Shown in pieces: positions 12,311 through 25,860 of a DNA stretch of 64,000 nt. Each line of letters begins with the position of its first letter. Position 1 is the stretch's first letter. Source of the stretch: Liolophura sinensis (Eukaryota; Mollusca; Polyplacophora; Chitonida; Chitonidae); the NCBI RefSeq assembly GCF_032854445.1, contig NC_088299.1, forward strand, positions 903,001-967,000, written 5' to 3'. The position numbers and the translations under genes were made by a program. The notes beneath the pieces are model-generated. The model made no database searches. It was given only the letters and a program-made list of their open reading frames with translations, and was not told where the DNA came from.

Positions 12311-14027
12311 TATCAGTTAAAAGCACCACTGGTTATTCTATGCTCACATACCACTGGTACCTTGTAGATGTAACACTTGTACATTGTCTAACACTTCCCA
12401 ATACTTTGGACAAGTGCCAAGTACAGCAGCAAAAATAACTGCCTCCTATAACAAGTTAATGTTGCAAAAAAAAAAAAAGAAAGGGAATATTTGTTTGCGT
12501 GGTAATGTAAGCCAGATTACCACCAGGCCAAGTAGAGTGTGTTTAGGCTTCACTAACCATGTAGCTTCTCAACAGTGAAGATCGGCTACACGTATGTATG
12601 TAGCCATACAACAACAAGAGCACTGGTAAGGAAATTGGCTAACACATGTACGTGTAATTTATATCAGTGGTTGAGATGCTTTTTATTCCTTATTTCAGAA
12701 ACTGCTGTAAGGAAACTTAATGCTGCCCAGCCTAATAGTTCTGGATGTTTGCAAACCAAGGGGTCAAATGTGAATCGACCACATGTCAGCTTGAGTATGG
12801 TGTCTTACACAGGTCATCTCTGTGAATATGCTGGCTAATGACTTTATGCATTTTTACTAATCAATGTTTTGGTGCAAAATGCCAAAACCTAATAAAGTTA
12901 TCCATGACCTTATAAATATAGTGTACACAAGAAATTACATGTACCAAGATTTGGTGACAACATTTTGAAGATTATTTCAACCAATAACATAACTTTTGAT
13001 TTTGATGATTACAGCTCATGTGTCTAACACTATATTACTGACTTCCTTCATGTATTAAACATGCAAAATAATGTATTGCTATCACTGCATGCTTATACAG
13101 AGTTACCCTCTTTCACTGATAAATGAAATATTTATTCATTCATTCCAAAGCAGCTAGAGATTCGCAGGACACATTCTCTGTATGGAGTTCATTTGTAACA
13201 TTATTTCAGAAAGCAAAAAAATAAATTTATCATTTCCTTTACACCAGCAAATACAATTCATGCAAATGTTGAGAGAGTTACTTTGCTGGGGTGACATCAC
13301 AGGTACATCGAGCACAAGGTGCATGTGACTGAAAACTAAACCACTGCAAGCAACTATGGAAGAAAACACTATTACATCATGTATTATTTGAAATAAATAA
13401 ATAAGGAGAATGAAGGAGTATGCTTCTATGCTAAATGGTTACTTTGCATGCCTGTGTATACATGTACTCTCTCTGGTCTGATATGTAACTAGAATAATGT
13501 TATCAACAACAGAAAGGCAACAGTGAGGAATTACAGGGCATGATTTTTTGGCAATTTTGGCACAAAGGGTATTTTACATCTAACCTCAACTGACTGGACA
13601 AGTGGGTTACTTTGAGATGTGGGTACTGTCAAATATTCACACGTTTTCACAGGACATTTCTTCCCACCTTTCGTACATGTACATTTCCTCTAACATTTTA
13701 CCAAACTGCATTGGGACTGACAGTTTTCTGTGAATCACAAAAAACCCTGAAGAACATCATAAGACCTGCTGTTTAAGTGAGCAAATGCACCCATCAATGC
13801 CCACTGGGTACGTATAGGCCACATGTAGATAGTGAATCATGCTGAGTGAATGCTTCATACTTTTGTGTAGTATGGTACTTCTATATTGTTCACTGCATCC
13901 TTTGGTGTAATGTTTAGGATAACAATCTGCTTAATAATAATAAATGCTTATCAAATGGTCTTAATTTTCATATAACAAAATCTTATATCTCAACACTGTT
14001 CCAAACAGGAACCAACGTGTGCATTTT
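12311..14027. other. Gene-free stretch
   Basis: No supported gene. Small A-runs (12467) and ATTCATTC words (13131) only. On the candidate leader-exon hypothesis this would be GPCR intron. Confidence 0.45.
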
Positions 14028-14038
14028 CTTATTTTGTC

Positions 14039-14367
14039 CCGCTTCGGGACCGGTAGATCCAGGATCAATCCTTGATCGAGTCACACATACGACTTTAAAA
14101 GAGGAAGTTGTAACTTCCTCGCTTGGCGTTCAGCATGAATGGGATAGTGCAACGACTGGTTGACCCATATCAGTATAATGGTTCGGGCGAGGGGGCTTAC
14201 TTGCCTTCGGTAAGTCGTCTCAGTGAAGCAGCACTAAATAAAAGAGCGGTGGAAATCCGTCCTGCAACAAGGAGGCACATTACACGTACATGCACCCTAA
14301 TGATTCCTTCATATGACTGAAAAATTGTTGAGTAGGACGTTAAACCCCAAGCACTCACTCACTCACA
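14039..14367 (+). mobile_element. Family B SINE, slightly 5'-truncated
   Basis: Starts at CGCTTCGGGACC within the tRNA-like head and ends in CACTCACTCA. A perfect 11-bp duplication, CTTATTTTGTC, lies at 14028-14038 and 14368-14378. Confidence 0.88.
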
Positions 14368-14586
14368 CTTATTTTGTCTTCTCCAGATAAGGCATTAACA
14401 TACAGCTTTATATGCAAGACCTACATATACATGTACATGCAGATATTGCATGGAGCAAGGCAGTGTTTTGTGAAACACTTTTTCTTGGTTAAAATAAGAT
14501 TCACCTGAGTGAAGTTGTTCAAGTGAAATTGCTTTTGTCTATCATTTTCATAGTGTTATTCAGTGTGAACATATAGAAAAAAACAA

Positions 14587-14990
14587 GGCATTCAGAGAAT
14601 ACTGGTAGCTCGCCTGATTAAGCAGTTTATAAAACTCCATAATGTTCAAGTCATATGACAGGTTCAATATTGACCTCTACACCAAAATAAAGCAGACTGA
14701 ATGAATACAGATATTATTCTCTAATTAGATAGTGCTAAGATCTTGCCATTAAATCAACAAGAAAGGCTAAAATTATCATACTGTCACAGCTATCACAGTT
14801 AACCATATGCATAAGGGTTGCAGAGCGGTGACTTTGTATGAAATGGAGTTGTAAACCACTGCAGTGGTAAAAGACACTGTGGGGAGTTAATTGCTGAGGT
14901 CTTTCATATACCAATCGCGATCTGCATTTGGCAATCCATATACTATGGGTAGCAACTGCAACCACATGAATGGCTGAGGAAATGTTCAGG
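14587..14990 (+). repeat. Dispersed repeat, copy without SINE
   Basis: Moderately similar, in the same orientation, to 39335-40010 (shared blocks include GGCATTCAGAGAA, ACTGGTAGCTCG and ATTAAATCAACA). The other copy carries a SINE exactly at ATTAAATCAACA; here the site is empty (14748-14759). Class of element unknown. Confidence 0.7.
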
Positions 14991-16380
14991 TAGGAGATAA
15001 AAAACTCCCATGGTCTTTGATATGTAAATGTCAACTGACAATTAGCTTTACCCAAACTGGACACCGACACTCCCACCGACATCATCTAGCTCCTCCCCCC
15101 CCTCCAACAACACCTCAATAGATTCCGACTATATTCGTGCTGTTGATTGTAAAACTTCTTGACAAGATGCTATGGAGCTAGCTCCTTTCATACATTGATA
15201 CAGTAATATAACAGCGTACTTGTACAAGTAGAAACCAAGAACTGTGAAAGGGTCTGTATATGTATCCGAAATACAAGAGCTTGAATTCTATTGACCTGAC
15301 TAGGTCATTTCCCCTGTACATGTATCTCTACACAAGTGCACAGACACATGCACACTATTATTCCCCGAAGCCTGAAATCAAACACATTTCAATGAACAAG
15401 CTCATTCTATTAGAACCACTTTTCTGCAGTGACAACGCAAACGTGCGCAAATTGATGCAGGAAATCTGCCATGATTGGCTAATGTCCGCAAGTGATACGG
15501 TTAGAGTCTCATACATCACCATAATATTGGACAGGAGTTGGCAAGTAAAGCTTCAAGCCACAATTGACTGCCCTTAAATGTTTGCCAATGCTCTGGTCTC
15601 AGGGAGTGGGAGCATCCAGCCAGAGCATTAAGGTGTAACTAGAAGTGTTATCCTGATGACGCTACAGAACCAGTCTTACAGTACCACTTAAGTTATAAAT
15701 GATGATGATCACACAGACCTTGTGCCATTGAGGACCATGTCACTTTTTTCTCCAAATCTCACAAGATAAATGTCAAAGTCGTATTTCTTATGGGTTTTTG
15801 AGTTTTGATCTTAATACAAGAAATCCAGATGGCTCAGCAAAATTGGTCAATGGGGAAATTGAGAATTGAGAAAAGTGCTACTCAGTTTACAACGCATACA
15901 ACACTACCACAAGCTTGAATAGGAAACTGGATGCGTGCTTCCAAGTGAATAAAATGTTGGTGTCCAAGAGCAGTCTGAAACCAAGCAGATAGATCAATAA
16001 GAGGATAGTCTCACTTCTATACAAGAGTTAGATGCCGGGTGTGAAAACAGAGGCGAAGTCTAGGGCACCTTGGAACGGCAGCGAGACGATCAAATGGCTT
16101 ATCACCTGCTTAGCTCTACAGCTCTAATGCTTCATCAGTGCTGTTAGATGAGAACTTTCTGGAGTCATATGGCTTTTCCAGGACAAAATTCCAGGAACTT
16201 AGGATCTATTCCCGTTATTATTCCAGCTCGTGCCCTGTACAGAACACAATGGATATCACAGCTAAGATCATCAGCACAGCCCTACCAGGTTATCACTGTT
16301 GTTTATCTTCTCTGACCTTAGTATCGTTCTGTACCATTCACATATGGATATACACATCCTATAAATAGTTCACCATTTTT
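14991..16380. other. Gene-free stretch
   Basis: No convincing coding segment or repeat; open frames here are short and composition-driven. Confidence 0.4.
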
Positions 16381-17260
16381 TATAATCAGATATGTTTTCT
16401 GTATGTATTTTTATGTCCTTGTTGAGGCCCAAAACAAAAGAACTGTTCTCTACCCCTGTTTTGTTTTTCCTTTGTTCTGTTTTATAATTGTTCTGTTGCC
16501 TTTATACCATTTTCTTCCCTTTAACCATTTCTTCTGTTTTTACTCCTGAATGTGACTGGTTCCTTGCCCTGAGTTACTTCTTCTGCAGCTCTTCATGATC
16601 TTTTGCATTGTCTTATGCTACTTTTCTTTTATTCTCACTTCACCTCTTTTATACTCGGACTGTGCATTTCTCTTCTCCTTTCAGATTGTTTCGCCTATTA
16701 TATGTTTGACTGACTTCCACCCTTTCCTTTCCAAATGTTCCATTACACTTTCTTCCTTTCATTACGTAATATTGTAACGCCTCTGTTCCTTTTCATGTCT
16801 TGTAATTTTTATGTACTTCTTTTATTGGGTCTTCCTTTTTGTCATGTTACTACTTACTTCTGATCTGTTTTTGTTATATTTTGATTCTGGTTGATCCTGT
16901 TTTAGTTATCTCTTGTATGCCTTTTATTCCCCATTTTTATATTTTCCTCTCTCTTTTTATTCTTTTGTGTGTTGCACTTTCCCTTTCTCTTGTGTTCCTC
17001 TGTGATATATTTTTACTTTTACTTGATAGTTTCTCTGTTCTGGAGTTAAGTCCTTCCCTCTGTTTTGTTGCTGTCTGTTTTACATGTAATTTTTTAAAAT
17101 CCTTTTGTTGTTCTAAATTTTGTTTTCTTTTTCCATTCTACCTCTTTGATACTAAAGGGTTTAATACATTCATTCCCACCCACTTTGAACTATTACATAC
17201 ACATTGAGTCTATATTGCTTTTTCCTTTTCTCACTTCTGATTTTTTTTTCCAGTGTTAAC
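16381..17260. other. Pyrimidine-rich, strand-asymmetric stretch
   Basis: About 880 bp with a strong T and C excess on the plus strand, rich in TTCTTT, TTTGTT and CCTTT words. The plus-strand open frame at 16839-17207 is hydrophobic only because pyrimidine codons give L, F, S and C; it is not a gene. Confidence 0.75.
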
Positions 17261-18831
17261 TAAACATTGCCTGTTCATTTCTATGATTTACTTTGCTCAG
17301 TGTAGTCTGTTCCACTTTGTCCAAACACAGCTGTTTGATGACGAAATGCATCCATGTACATGTACTAGCAAACTACACTGTGTGATGTCTTCTAGCTACG
17401 ATCTGACAATTTTTTACTTCAGATGTATGTCATATGTATTAAGATGTATAAATAGTACATCAAAATGCAGTTCTGCATGTGAATAATGAATTTTCTGCAT
17501 GTGAATAGTGAATACTGAATTTTCTGCATGTGAATATTCAATTTTCTGCAATTATTTTGACATTAAGGAAAAGATTAACAAGATAATCACTTCATTTTTT
17601 TTTCAATCCAAACTTACATTGAACAGTATATATCAAATATGAAGCCGAAGATTCTTAAAAACATCAATACTACATTACAAATCTCGCAGACAAACTCGCT
17701 GACTGAAAAAACACCATGCATATGGCTCAAACCATTCATAAAGCATGTCTTCTCCATTTCTTATACACATTCCCTAGGTTTACAATAGGTCTGGTTCGAA
17801 AGGCTTTCAATGTACACAGCAATGTGTCCAAATGTTTTGCTGTTCGCACCATTAAACAGTCCATTTGTTTGATTATTGTTTTGTCCGTACTATCTTACCA
17901 TGACCACAATAACTTTACCACAGGCTTTCAGTTCATTTGTTCAGGCCAAATGAACTGACATATTATATGTTTGATGTTACACACCGAGCCTTGAAGAAGG
18001 CCCTGACCTAGTTTATTTTTTGTGAATTAAATTAATTCAGTCGGGGACTGGTATAATCACAGTGACAAAAAGAGACCTAGCTTACATCATAATATCTGCT
18101 GTAACATGATCAAAATGGAAGAATTTTGTTTTATCCCTACTTTGTCAAAGAATCCCCTACAGACCCCCTTTTATGTTGGCATCCACTATTGTGTTACTCT
18201 CATTTCACAGGTATCAGAGATCATTCAGGAAACCCAACAATTTAAAAAGAGGTTTAGTCAGTTCTCCCCATCAAAACTCTATGATAGGGAGCATGTGTCT
18301 GGGAATATATTGGTATAATTTCCTGCACTATAATTGAAATCCCCACCGCCAGATACTTTGGTGGATAGAAAATCTATCTTTTTTTTTGATACATTGTTGT
18401 GAAGTGGAAAGAATGGCAGTGACACCAGAAAGGGCAGATGAACTTCTAAATGGATACAGGGAAGTCCACATACAAAGACAAAGCGGATATGTTCCATCCT
18501 TTAATCTTCATGCAACACAACATGATTATCGCTCTCCTCTTCCTCATGTTTAATTGGTTTGGCTAGTGTATATTAGATCAAAGCTGGTGATCTGAGCTGA
18601 AGCTCACTTGGGTGCTTATACTCTTCATACTTCAGACAAGCAGGTAAACTGAATGAGGTAATGAGGACGGAATAAATGTTTGATTCTTCAAATGAAGGAA
18701 GAATCCCCTCAGGAAAGTGGAAACAGATTTCTCAGTATAGATTTTATTTTACTAGGTCTTGAGGTTTCATCTTCACTCTGTCAAAAGTATCAGCTGGACA
18801 GGATTTTGGTTACACTTTCCTCATGCTGGTG
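17261..18831. other. Gene-free stretch
   Basis: Contains a short run of TTTTCTGCATGTGAATA repeats (17491-17555). No supported gene. Confidence 0.45.
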
Positions 18832-18935
18832 GACGAGGACGGTACTGTTATTCTGCCGTTGGCCTTAGGGCCAGGAGACGAGGGCGGTACTGTTATTCTG
18901 CCGTTGGCCTTAGAGCCAGGAGATGACGACGGCAT
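18832..18935. repeat. 45-bp direct repeat, two copies plus a stub
   Basis: GACGAGG(A/G)CGGTACTGTTAT starts at 18832 and 18877, with a partial third copy from 18922. It lies just upstream of the GPCR exon and is not in a coding frame. Confidence 0.93.
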
Positions 18936-19191
18936 TTACTTATTCATCCACTAAGTAGGCCTACATGTCACAAAGGTTTTCCTAGGTGGCACACCGTGAC
19001 ATGAGTGTGGTGCCATTTGCTCCGTCCTTGTGTCCTCCTCAAGCTTCCATAATATTGTTTCTAGAAAGGTAATCTACACTGGCTTAAAGCTTCTGAACTA
19101 AAGGAGGAGCTTGACAGTGGACTAAATACCTGAAGGCCACTTTTGAGCAAAACAACTTAATTCTTGCTAATATGTGATCTTCTTTTTGCAG

Positions 19192-20450
19192 GTTTCAATG
19201 TCAGTGACATTGACCCAATGGAGGGCTACTTGTTTGGAGCCAACCAAAGCTACTACCACACAGTGTTTGATGAGGTTAAAGCAGCCACCTATCTCTACCT
19301 GTACGTGTCACCATGGTTGCTGTTTTTTGGAACTCTGGGAAACATCTTGTCCTATATCATCATGCACAAGATGAGTTCTCATGTGTGGTCCACCTGTCTG
19401 TACATGTCTGTCATTCCGATGGTGGACTTGGTCATTCTCTATGTGGAGTGTGGCAACAACTGGATCATCCGGCTTAGCAAGAACACCATTAACATCAGTC
19501 AGTTCCTCGTCGTCTCCTCTAACGCAGTGTGTAAAGTTTACACTTTCCTGTTTAATTTCATTTTGCACCTGTCCCCATGGCTGATTGTTGCTATGCTGGG
19601 CGAGTGTATGTTGTCGGTGCGTTTCACACGCCAGACGCCGCGTTTGTGCACACGTGAGCACACTCGTGCTGTCATACTACTCATCACTGTTCTCCTCATC
19701 TGTGTCAACATTCAGTATTTCTGGACTTACGGATTAACTAAGGGTAGCCAGACGTATGTGATTGCACTGTGTACATACATCCGCGAGTGGTCAGAGTCCT
19801 TTGGTAGAACAATATGGCCCACCATCAACAACATGATTGGACACCTACTGCCTATCCTTGTCACCCTTGTTTTGTGCCTCATTATCTCCCTTACATATGT
19901 CCGAATGGTGCTCAGTCCGAAATTTCGACGGTTACAGGATGCCAGGAATGAAGTCCTTTATCAACAGATGCTGGATCCAATAGCTTTCCAGGAATTCCAG
20001 GGTACCATTTTAGCTGTTGGATTTGCGTATCTTTTGTTAATATCACCACAGCTATGCCTCATCATCTATCGATACATTCTGTTTAACTACCAACAAATCA
20101 AATACACTATGAAATTAGATGCGCAACTCAAACTCTTTTCTGCCATCTGTCATATTCTACGTTACATCTTCCTCAGCATCAAATTTGCAATCTATTATGT
20201 TTCCAGCCGGAGATTCCAACGGGAGTTTCGACAGATAGTGCAGATAATCTTTAAGCCGTTCACGAATTGCACAAAGCACAAGTATGCCGTGAGGAGCAGC
20301 TCCCATGTTGAAGAGAAAACCTGGCAGCAGGATGATGACCAAACAGTTCGCCTGGTGCTGGATGGGAAAAAACATGTCACCCATGCCATAGACAACAGTA
20401 TTGGGTTCACTTCACACTGCCGTGGTCATCATATGACTACAGATGTATAG
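19192..20450 (+). CDS. Class A GPCR, divergent neuropeptide-receptor-like, 3' coding exon
   Basis: Encodes about 419 residues of a plasma-membrane G-protein-coupled receptor; the ligand is unknown. The open frame runs from a splice acceptor (pyrimidine tract and AG ending at 19191) to TAG at 20448. The exon starts at codon position 2, so an upstream exon gives one base; the first ATG inside it is at 19218. Numbering codons from 19164: helix 1 about 43-67 (GN at 59-60), helix 2 about 76-97 (D88), helix 3 from C123, helix 4 about 168-190, loop-2 cysteine C203, helix 5 with P230, helix 6 with P295, helix 7 about 322-346, then a basic helix 8. N-glycosylation sequons are at N12, N27 and N110. Oddities: the DRY position reads E-C-M (147-149), and the NPxxY region reads IKFAIYY, with K and F where N and P are usual. 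This fits the orphan FMRFamide/peptide-receptor-like class expanded in lophotrochozoans. The fold is secure; the subfamily is inference. Confidence 0.88.
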
Positions 20451-21708
20451 ATGGTTCTTCTTATACTTCGCCAAAGTTCACCCATGATTCTAAAACGTTT
20501 TGATATATACACACATATACCTGTGTTGTGCTGTGCTTGTGCACTGAATTACAACTGTTTTTGGAAACGGTAAATCCTGAGATTCAGTGTTGTGCTTAGT
20601 GTTATCCCCAGATAGTGGACTGTGACCTGGTCACCAAACGGCAAATTGGAGATATCTGTGCGAATTAGTGGTTAAAAAAATGGACAATACATGAGCAAAA
20701 TTCACTGTAGTCTGTGAATTAGAGCACTGGATTACATATAGTTTCAAAATGCTCCACAATTGTTAATTACAAAGTGCTCTGCCATCAGATCTAATTCCAG
20801 GATAATATAAGGTTTTCAAACTATAACCTTAAAATTCCTGATCCCAGAGGTTTAATGTTTTAATATGTTCAAGGAAGTGCAGAGGTTGAAAGCCTATGTG
20901 TACAATTTTAGATTCACAACATGCCTAATCTTCACCATTGCCCGTGTAGGCATGAACAATGGAATTAAGCTGAGGCAGTTACTTCTTGAAACAAAGAAGA
21001 AATATTTTCTTTTCTCTTTACAGTGTTACAATAATAATACTGGTACCTCATTTGCACATCATCATTACCAAATTCACTACCATCAAATGTTTCTGGAATG
21101 GCCATATGGTTTATTCTTTCATTTATTAACTGATGTCCTATCATGTACTCAAGATCAAATAATGCAGATATGTGTCCACAGTCAGGAAGAAACCAATCTA
21201 AACCTGGAAAGTACGACCATGTTTGGTTAGATATGGCAACATCTAAAACAATACTTTGGGCTGAAGGTTGCTTTAATCACGGTTTTGATCATATCGACCA
21301 CATTGTTTGTCTTACATTCTATCAAGTGTGTGGTTATGCTGCCTAGCTGAAGTACCTTTGAGACCTGTAACAGTAAATGCCATGGCTTGCCAAGAAATGG
21401 TATACTGACGTACCTGGTGGACCAGTGTATTAAACTTGGCCAGTCTTTTTGTGCAGTTCCAGTTAATCAACTCAAGGCCAATTTTGACAACTTAGAAAAA
21501 AAAACCAACTTGGCAGGTTGCATGGAGAATACTTGACATGAGTTTGTTGTTGCACACTGTGCATATAAAGGGCTATACTGACAAGATAGCCTACTGTAAT
21601 CAATGATGTTATAGTTTGCCACCCTTAATTTGTGTGGCACTCTGTGATGTGTATGTGTGTCTGTACTATGAAACAAAATACCCTAACATGTTTGACAGTT
21701 CCAATAAA
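20451..21708 (+). other. Probable 3' UTR of the GPCR gene with AATAAA signal
   Basis: AT-rich sequence without a convincing reading frame follows the GPCR stop codon. The first good canonical polyadenylation signal downstream, AATAAA, is at 21703-21708. Assigning the whole stretch as UTR is inference; transcript data would decide it. Confidence 0.4.
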
Positions 21709-23570
21709 AAGAGTGGTCATATTTTTAACAAAAATTGGTTATGTTCTGTTTCAGAATACCATTGGAATACAAACTAAAGCATGTGAATTTAGTCCTTTGT
21801 TTACAAGATAACTTTGGTAAATGTGTCTGTTAAACATTGAAATGTTCATCTTTTCAACATAATGCTAGTATTCCTGTACATAAATTACATTTTTAACATG
21901 AAAAACTGTAGTATGAAATTAAAGGTCTAAATTATCAATAATTCTGGCTCATCTCTGTTTAACAAATTGCCTTGCTGGAAAAAATTGGTTTCTGGCAATT
22001 TTATGATTTCTTCTCCATATATTCAGCTCACAGTGCATCACAGTTGATCACCACAAATCTGCCAATCTGTCTTCAGTGAAATTAATCAAATTATTTTGAT
22101 TCATGGTGACATATAAGGAAATATCATTCAGTCCTGTGGGGCTCTCTCTATATATATATACATATATCCCAAGCCACTTGTCTTATTGTAGTTTAAACGC
22201 TAAACTTAACACAAAACAATACATCAAACAACATGTGAGTTATAGTATAAATGTATAGTAAAATGTATTAAAGCATATCTTCTTAACCAGACAGCAATTT
22301 ATATCCAGTATGCTGATCAAACTTACCAGAATGAAAACATGAAGGACTGCAGAATTGGATACAGGACTTAACCTTGTATGAAAACACACACTTTCAAATT
22401 TACTGTCGCTGAATTATTGGACATTCAGATCAAAAAGCCCACATGCACAATGGCAGACATAACACACAGTGTATATAGCCATGCGGTCCTTGCCTCTTGC
22501 CCTACATGCAGCTGTGGCTGACAATCATGACAACAAAGTCACATTATCCTGCGTGCTCACATAAATTTCCTTAAAATCTTTACTGACAGAGCCTTCACAC
22601 AAACAACTCTTCACTATTAATAAATTCCCTGACTGATGGTCAAATTGCATTGCTTCAGTCAACCTATCAATTATTCCCACAGTAAATTAGGGCAAAATTT
22701 GACTGACTTGTCGTACATCCTACTTTGTAATGTGGATTTGTCAAGGAGCCCCTAGGCACTGTCACTGTGATACTCTAGTTAACTGTAGTTTCATCCCTGG
22801 ACAGTACCAGACAATGTGAAGAGTTGTAAACATACTTCAAAATTAAACAGTTTCTCACCCAATCTTACATGCCCCCTACAGACAGCAGCTTTATACAAAC
22901 AGAATAAATTGTGTAGAATGCCTGAGTATCGTCCAGCGCGGCAACAAGAAGTTTTGACTGATTTTTTTGTTAAACTAATAAAAAACAAGACAGTATATCC
23001 AAGGAGTTCTGAATTATCACCTTTTTCAGTTGATTTTCTGAGAAAATTATTTGTAACCATAAAAAAAAACATAAATAACCATTTTCGATTTCACATTTCT
23101 TTCGGCTTCCTGGATGATGTCACATGAGGTTATGAGGTCATAAGGTCATCAGGTCATATATCTACATGTAGAATACTGTACTACAATGTAAATCAAACAA
23201 ACTTTTCCATGACTTTAAGGAGAGTTCAGACACTATTCTGAACTATATGGATGCTGATTATTTCAGGTAAAGAGACTGATCTTAAAAACAAGCACAGTTT
23301 GCCATAGTACAGCACTGAAATGTTTTAAGATCACTTCAAAAATACACTAACCTGTACATGCAATTACATATCCATGTATAGTATTTTACAGATAATTTTA
23401 ACAAACCAAAATTAAACATTTCACTGCTGATTACAAAACAAGCTTGTAATTGTTTCCTACATGAGCTGAAAACAGTGAATTAAAACATGTAATGAAAATG
23501 TTGAAGCACTTAAACATTTGCAGGCCCACAATTTAGCTGTAACATTTGCTTAAGCTATATGGACAACCAC
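21709..23570. other. Gene-free AT-rich stretch
   Basis: Includes a (TA)n run near 22149. An open frame at 22918-23127 (starts MPEYRPARQQEV) has no recognisable family or splice support and is not called. Confidence 0.45.
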
Positions 23571-23935
23571 TTTACATTAACAAAAAATTCCCAAAAGCTG
23601 AAGTAGCCTCAGCTAATTCCTCAACCTTTTTGCATAAGAAAGAGTAACTCTCAGTGTAATTTATGCACATTTTTAAGTTGATTTTGGAGATAAAACAACA
23701 TTGGTTAAATTGGACAATTTGAGGACTTCCCGAAAAGTGTGATGATATCAGGCTACAGAGAATAATGCCTGCAGAATATGCTCGAACAAACACCTTACAA
23801 ACATGCAAAAAGGTTGAAGAATTAAAGTATTGATATATTGTGGTGGTATTATGCAACAACGGAAATGCTGGCCTCCACTTAAGCTCAAAGACACTTCTAA
23901 GATCCTGGAGATGATTAATGAGCTGTGACAACTAA
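23571..23935 (+). repeat. Dispersed repeat copy 1 (unknown family)
   Basis: Roughly 200 bp (about 23630-23830) is similar, by eye around 65 percent, to 38115-38310 in the same orientation. Shared features include AATATGCT(C/T)GAA(C/T)AAAC and CTCAGTGTA/TTCAGTGTA. An open frame on the minus strand is not credible as a gene. Confidence 0.55.
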
Positions 23936-25842
23936 TTTTCTCCTAAACTGGCACACGGGAAAATGGGTGTATTTCTATAATTGGTGGATAAATGCTTAAC
24001 AATGTCCATGACAACACCAACACAGACAGGCCTGCAAGCGTCTTAACCAATTTGTTCATTTAATGCTTGCCACGTGTAAAATACATGCACTCAAGTCATT
24101 TTTACATGTGTGCATTTTGTTAAAATGTTTTTTTTCTCCTTAAAAGCAAAAGCCCAATGATGACAGCTGAATACACTTAACGACATAGATTTGCACAAGG
24201 CTAAAGACTTGAGATAAATAGATTATGCGATGACATGGTGTGCTCCATGCAAAATCAGATATAAATTGAAGGCTGTGGACAGTTAGGCAATTATGAATTT
24301 CACTTACTAACTTTAAAAAAAAAAAATTACAGGAATTACAGAAACCAGAAAAAATATTAATGAACAGGAAATGATAATCATGTTATGAATTTAACCATGA
24401 AAGATTTGTTCGCTCACCGAAAAGCTCACAGAAATCCTATCCAAGACTGAGTTGAACATTCCAACAAGTATTGAACAAAACCATTTCAAATACAAATCTA
24501 AATGTATGCACTAGCCCCACAACATGCAGCTTCAACATGGGTCTAAAACTTTGCTATGAACATACTGCAACTACATGTACATACATGTAACTCTTGATTT
24601 TTAAACATGCATGTATACTAGGTTTTTTTGTTTTTTTCTTTCTAAAATGGCTTTTACCAGGGACTACTTCTTCAGTAACACTTTGATCAAAATGGTCTAC
24701 ATTGAGACCCCCTTATTAACCCAAAATTTTGCCCACAAGAGTGCATTTTTAGAAGCAAATAAATGCCACAAAATATCATTTTTTGGTGCTGAAACTTACT
24801 TACAAATTTAAAGTAAAATATTATCTTATGTTCCAAGAAAACCTCAAAACATTTTTTCAAAATCAATACAACTCTCAGAATCAAGAAAATTGTAGGTCAT
24901 GGGTGAAATTTATGGCCATTTAGAGTGTATGTAACTGAAAACCTGATGAACACAAAAACCATCATTATTGGAAAATCATATTATCCATATAATAAGAGAG
25001 TCATTTCAAGGCAGATATTTTAAACTGATTTTCATTCAAATGGCCCGTCAACAAAATTGATTGTCCAAAACATTAAATGATGGAGGATTACTTCATAAAA
25101 TTTCCATTTCAGATATTATTTCTGAATCAACTTAAATGACTTAAAGGTCATTTTTAATGGAACATCCCTTTAGATTTCTCTCAAGTGTTAATCATCTGAA
25201 TAAAATAAAAACATACCAATTGTACATGATCTAAAAAATGTCAAGATTGAAAACATCTCTTCTTACTGGAGAAAACTGTTCTATCTGTTATTCTCATACT
25301 CTGTGTTCATTTTAAATTAAAGCAAATATGAACATATATCCTTACTACACAGTATTTAACTGAAGACTGACACATATGTCCCTCTTCATTTTAAAAATAT
25401 ATATATATATATAAAAAAAAAAGTTAAATGAGGCAGAATAATGTCATCACATTCTGAAGAAAAGGAATGCAAGCTATAATGTTTTCAAGGTTGCTTCAAT
25501 TCATGCTGATACAGATGTTAATAACAAAGTAATACAAATATGCTATTTTATTCTCCCTTGTCACCAGGAAGATAACAATATCATTGCTGTTCAACCCCTT
25601 CAAAGTAAAAATTTATTTATTTATTTATTTGATTAGTGTCTAACCAAAAAAAGAAAAAATAATGTAAAACCCAAGCTTACATTCATACTAAAAAATAGAA
25701 AACAAAAAACACTTTGAAGTCATTGACATATTCCTATCAGGACATAACAAATATTCACAAAAAAATCAAATAACAACACGCAATTTATTTCCTTATTTTC
25801 TAGGTGTTAAATGTGTTAATTACTTACGATTTCTTTATTTAT
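23936..25842. other. Gene-free, very AT-rich stretch
   Basis: (TA)n at 25397-25413 and TTTA runs near 25612. The part 24770-25170 weakly resembles 2490-2680. Confidence 0.45.
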
Positions 25843-25860
25843 ACAAAGACAGTCAACCAG

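Noticed and set aside
16839-17207. 122-codon hydrophobic frame resembling a membrane protein
   Set aside because: Composition of a pyrimidine-rich stretch forces L, F, S and C codons; no conserved pattern.
19308-19661. 117-codon frame antisense to the GPCR
   Set aside because: Shadow of the receptor coding sequence.
22816-23127. Opposed open frames of about 100 codons on both strands
   Set aside because: No recognisable family, no splice framing, AT-rich composition.
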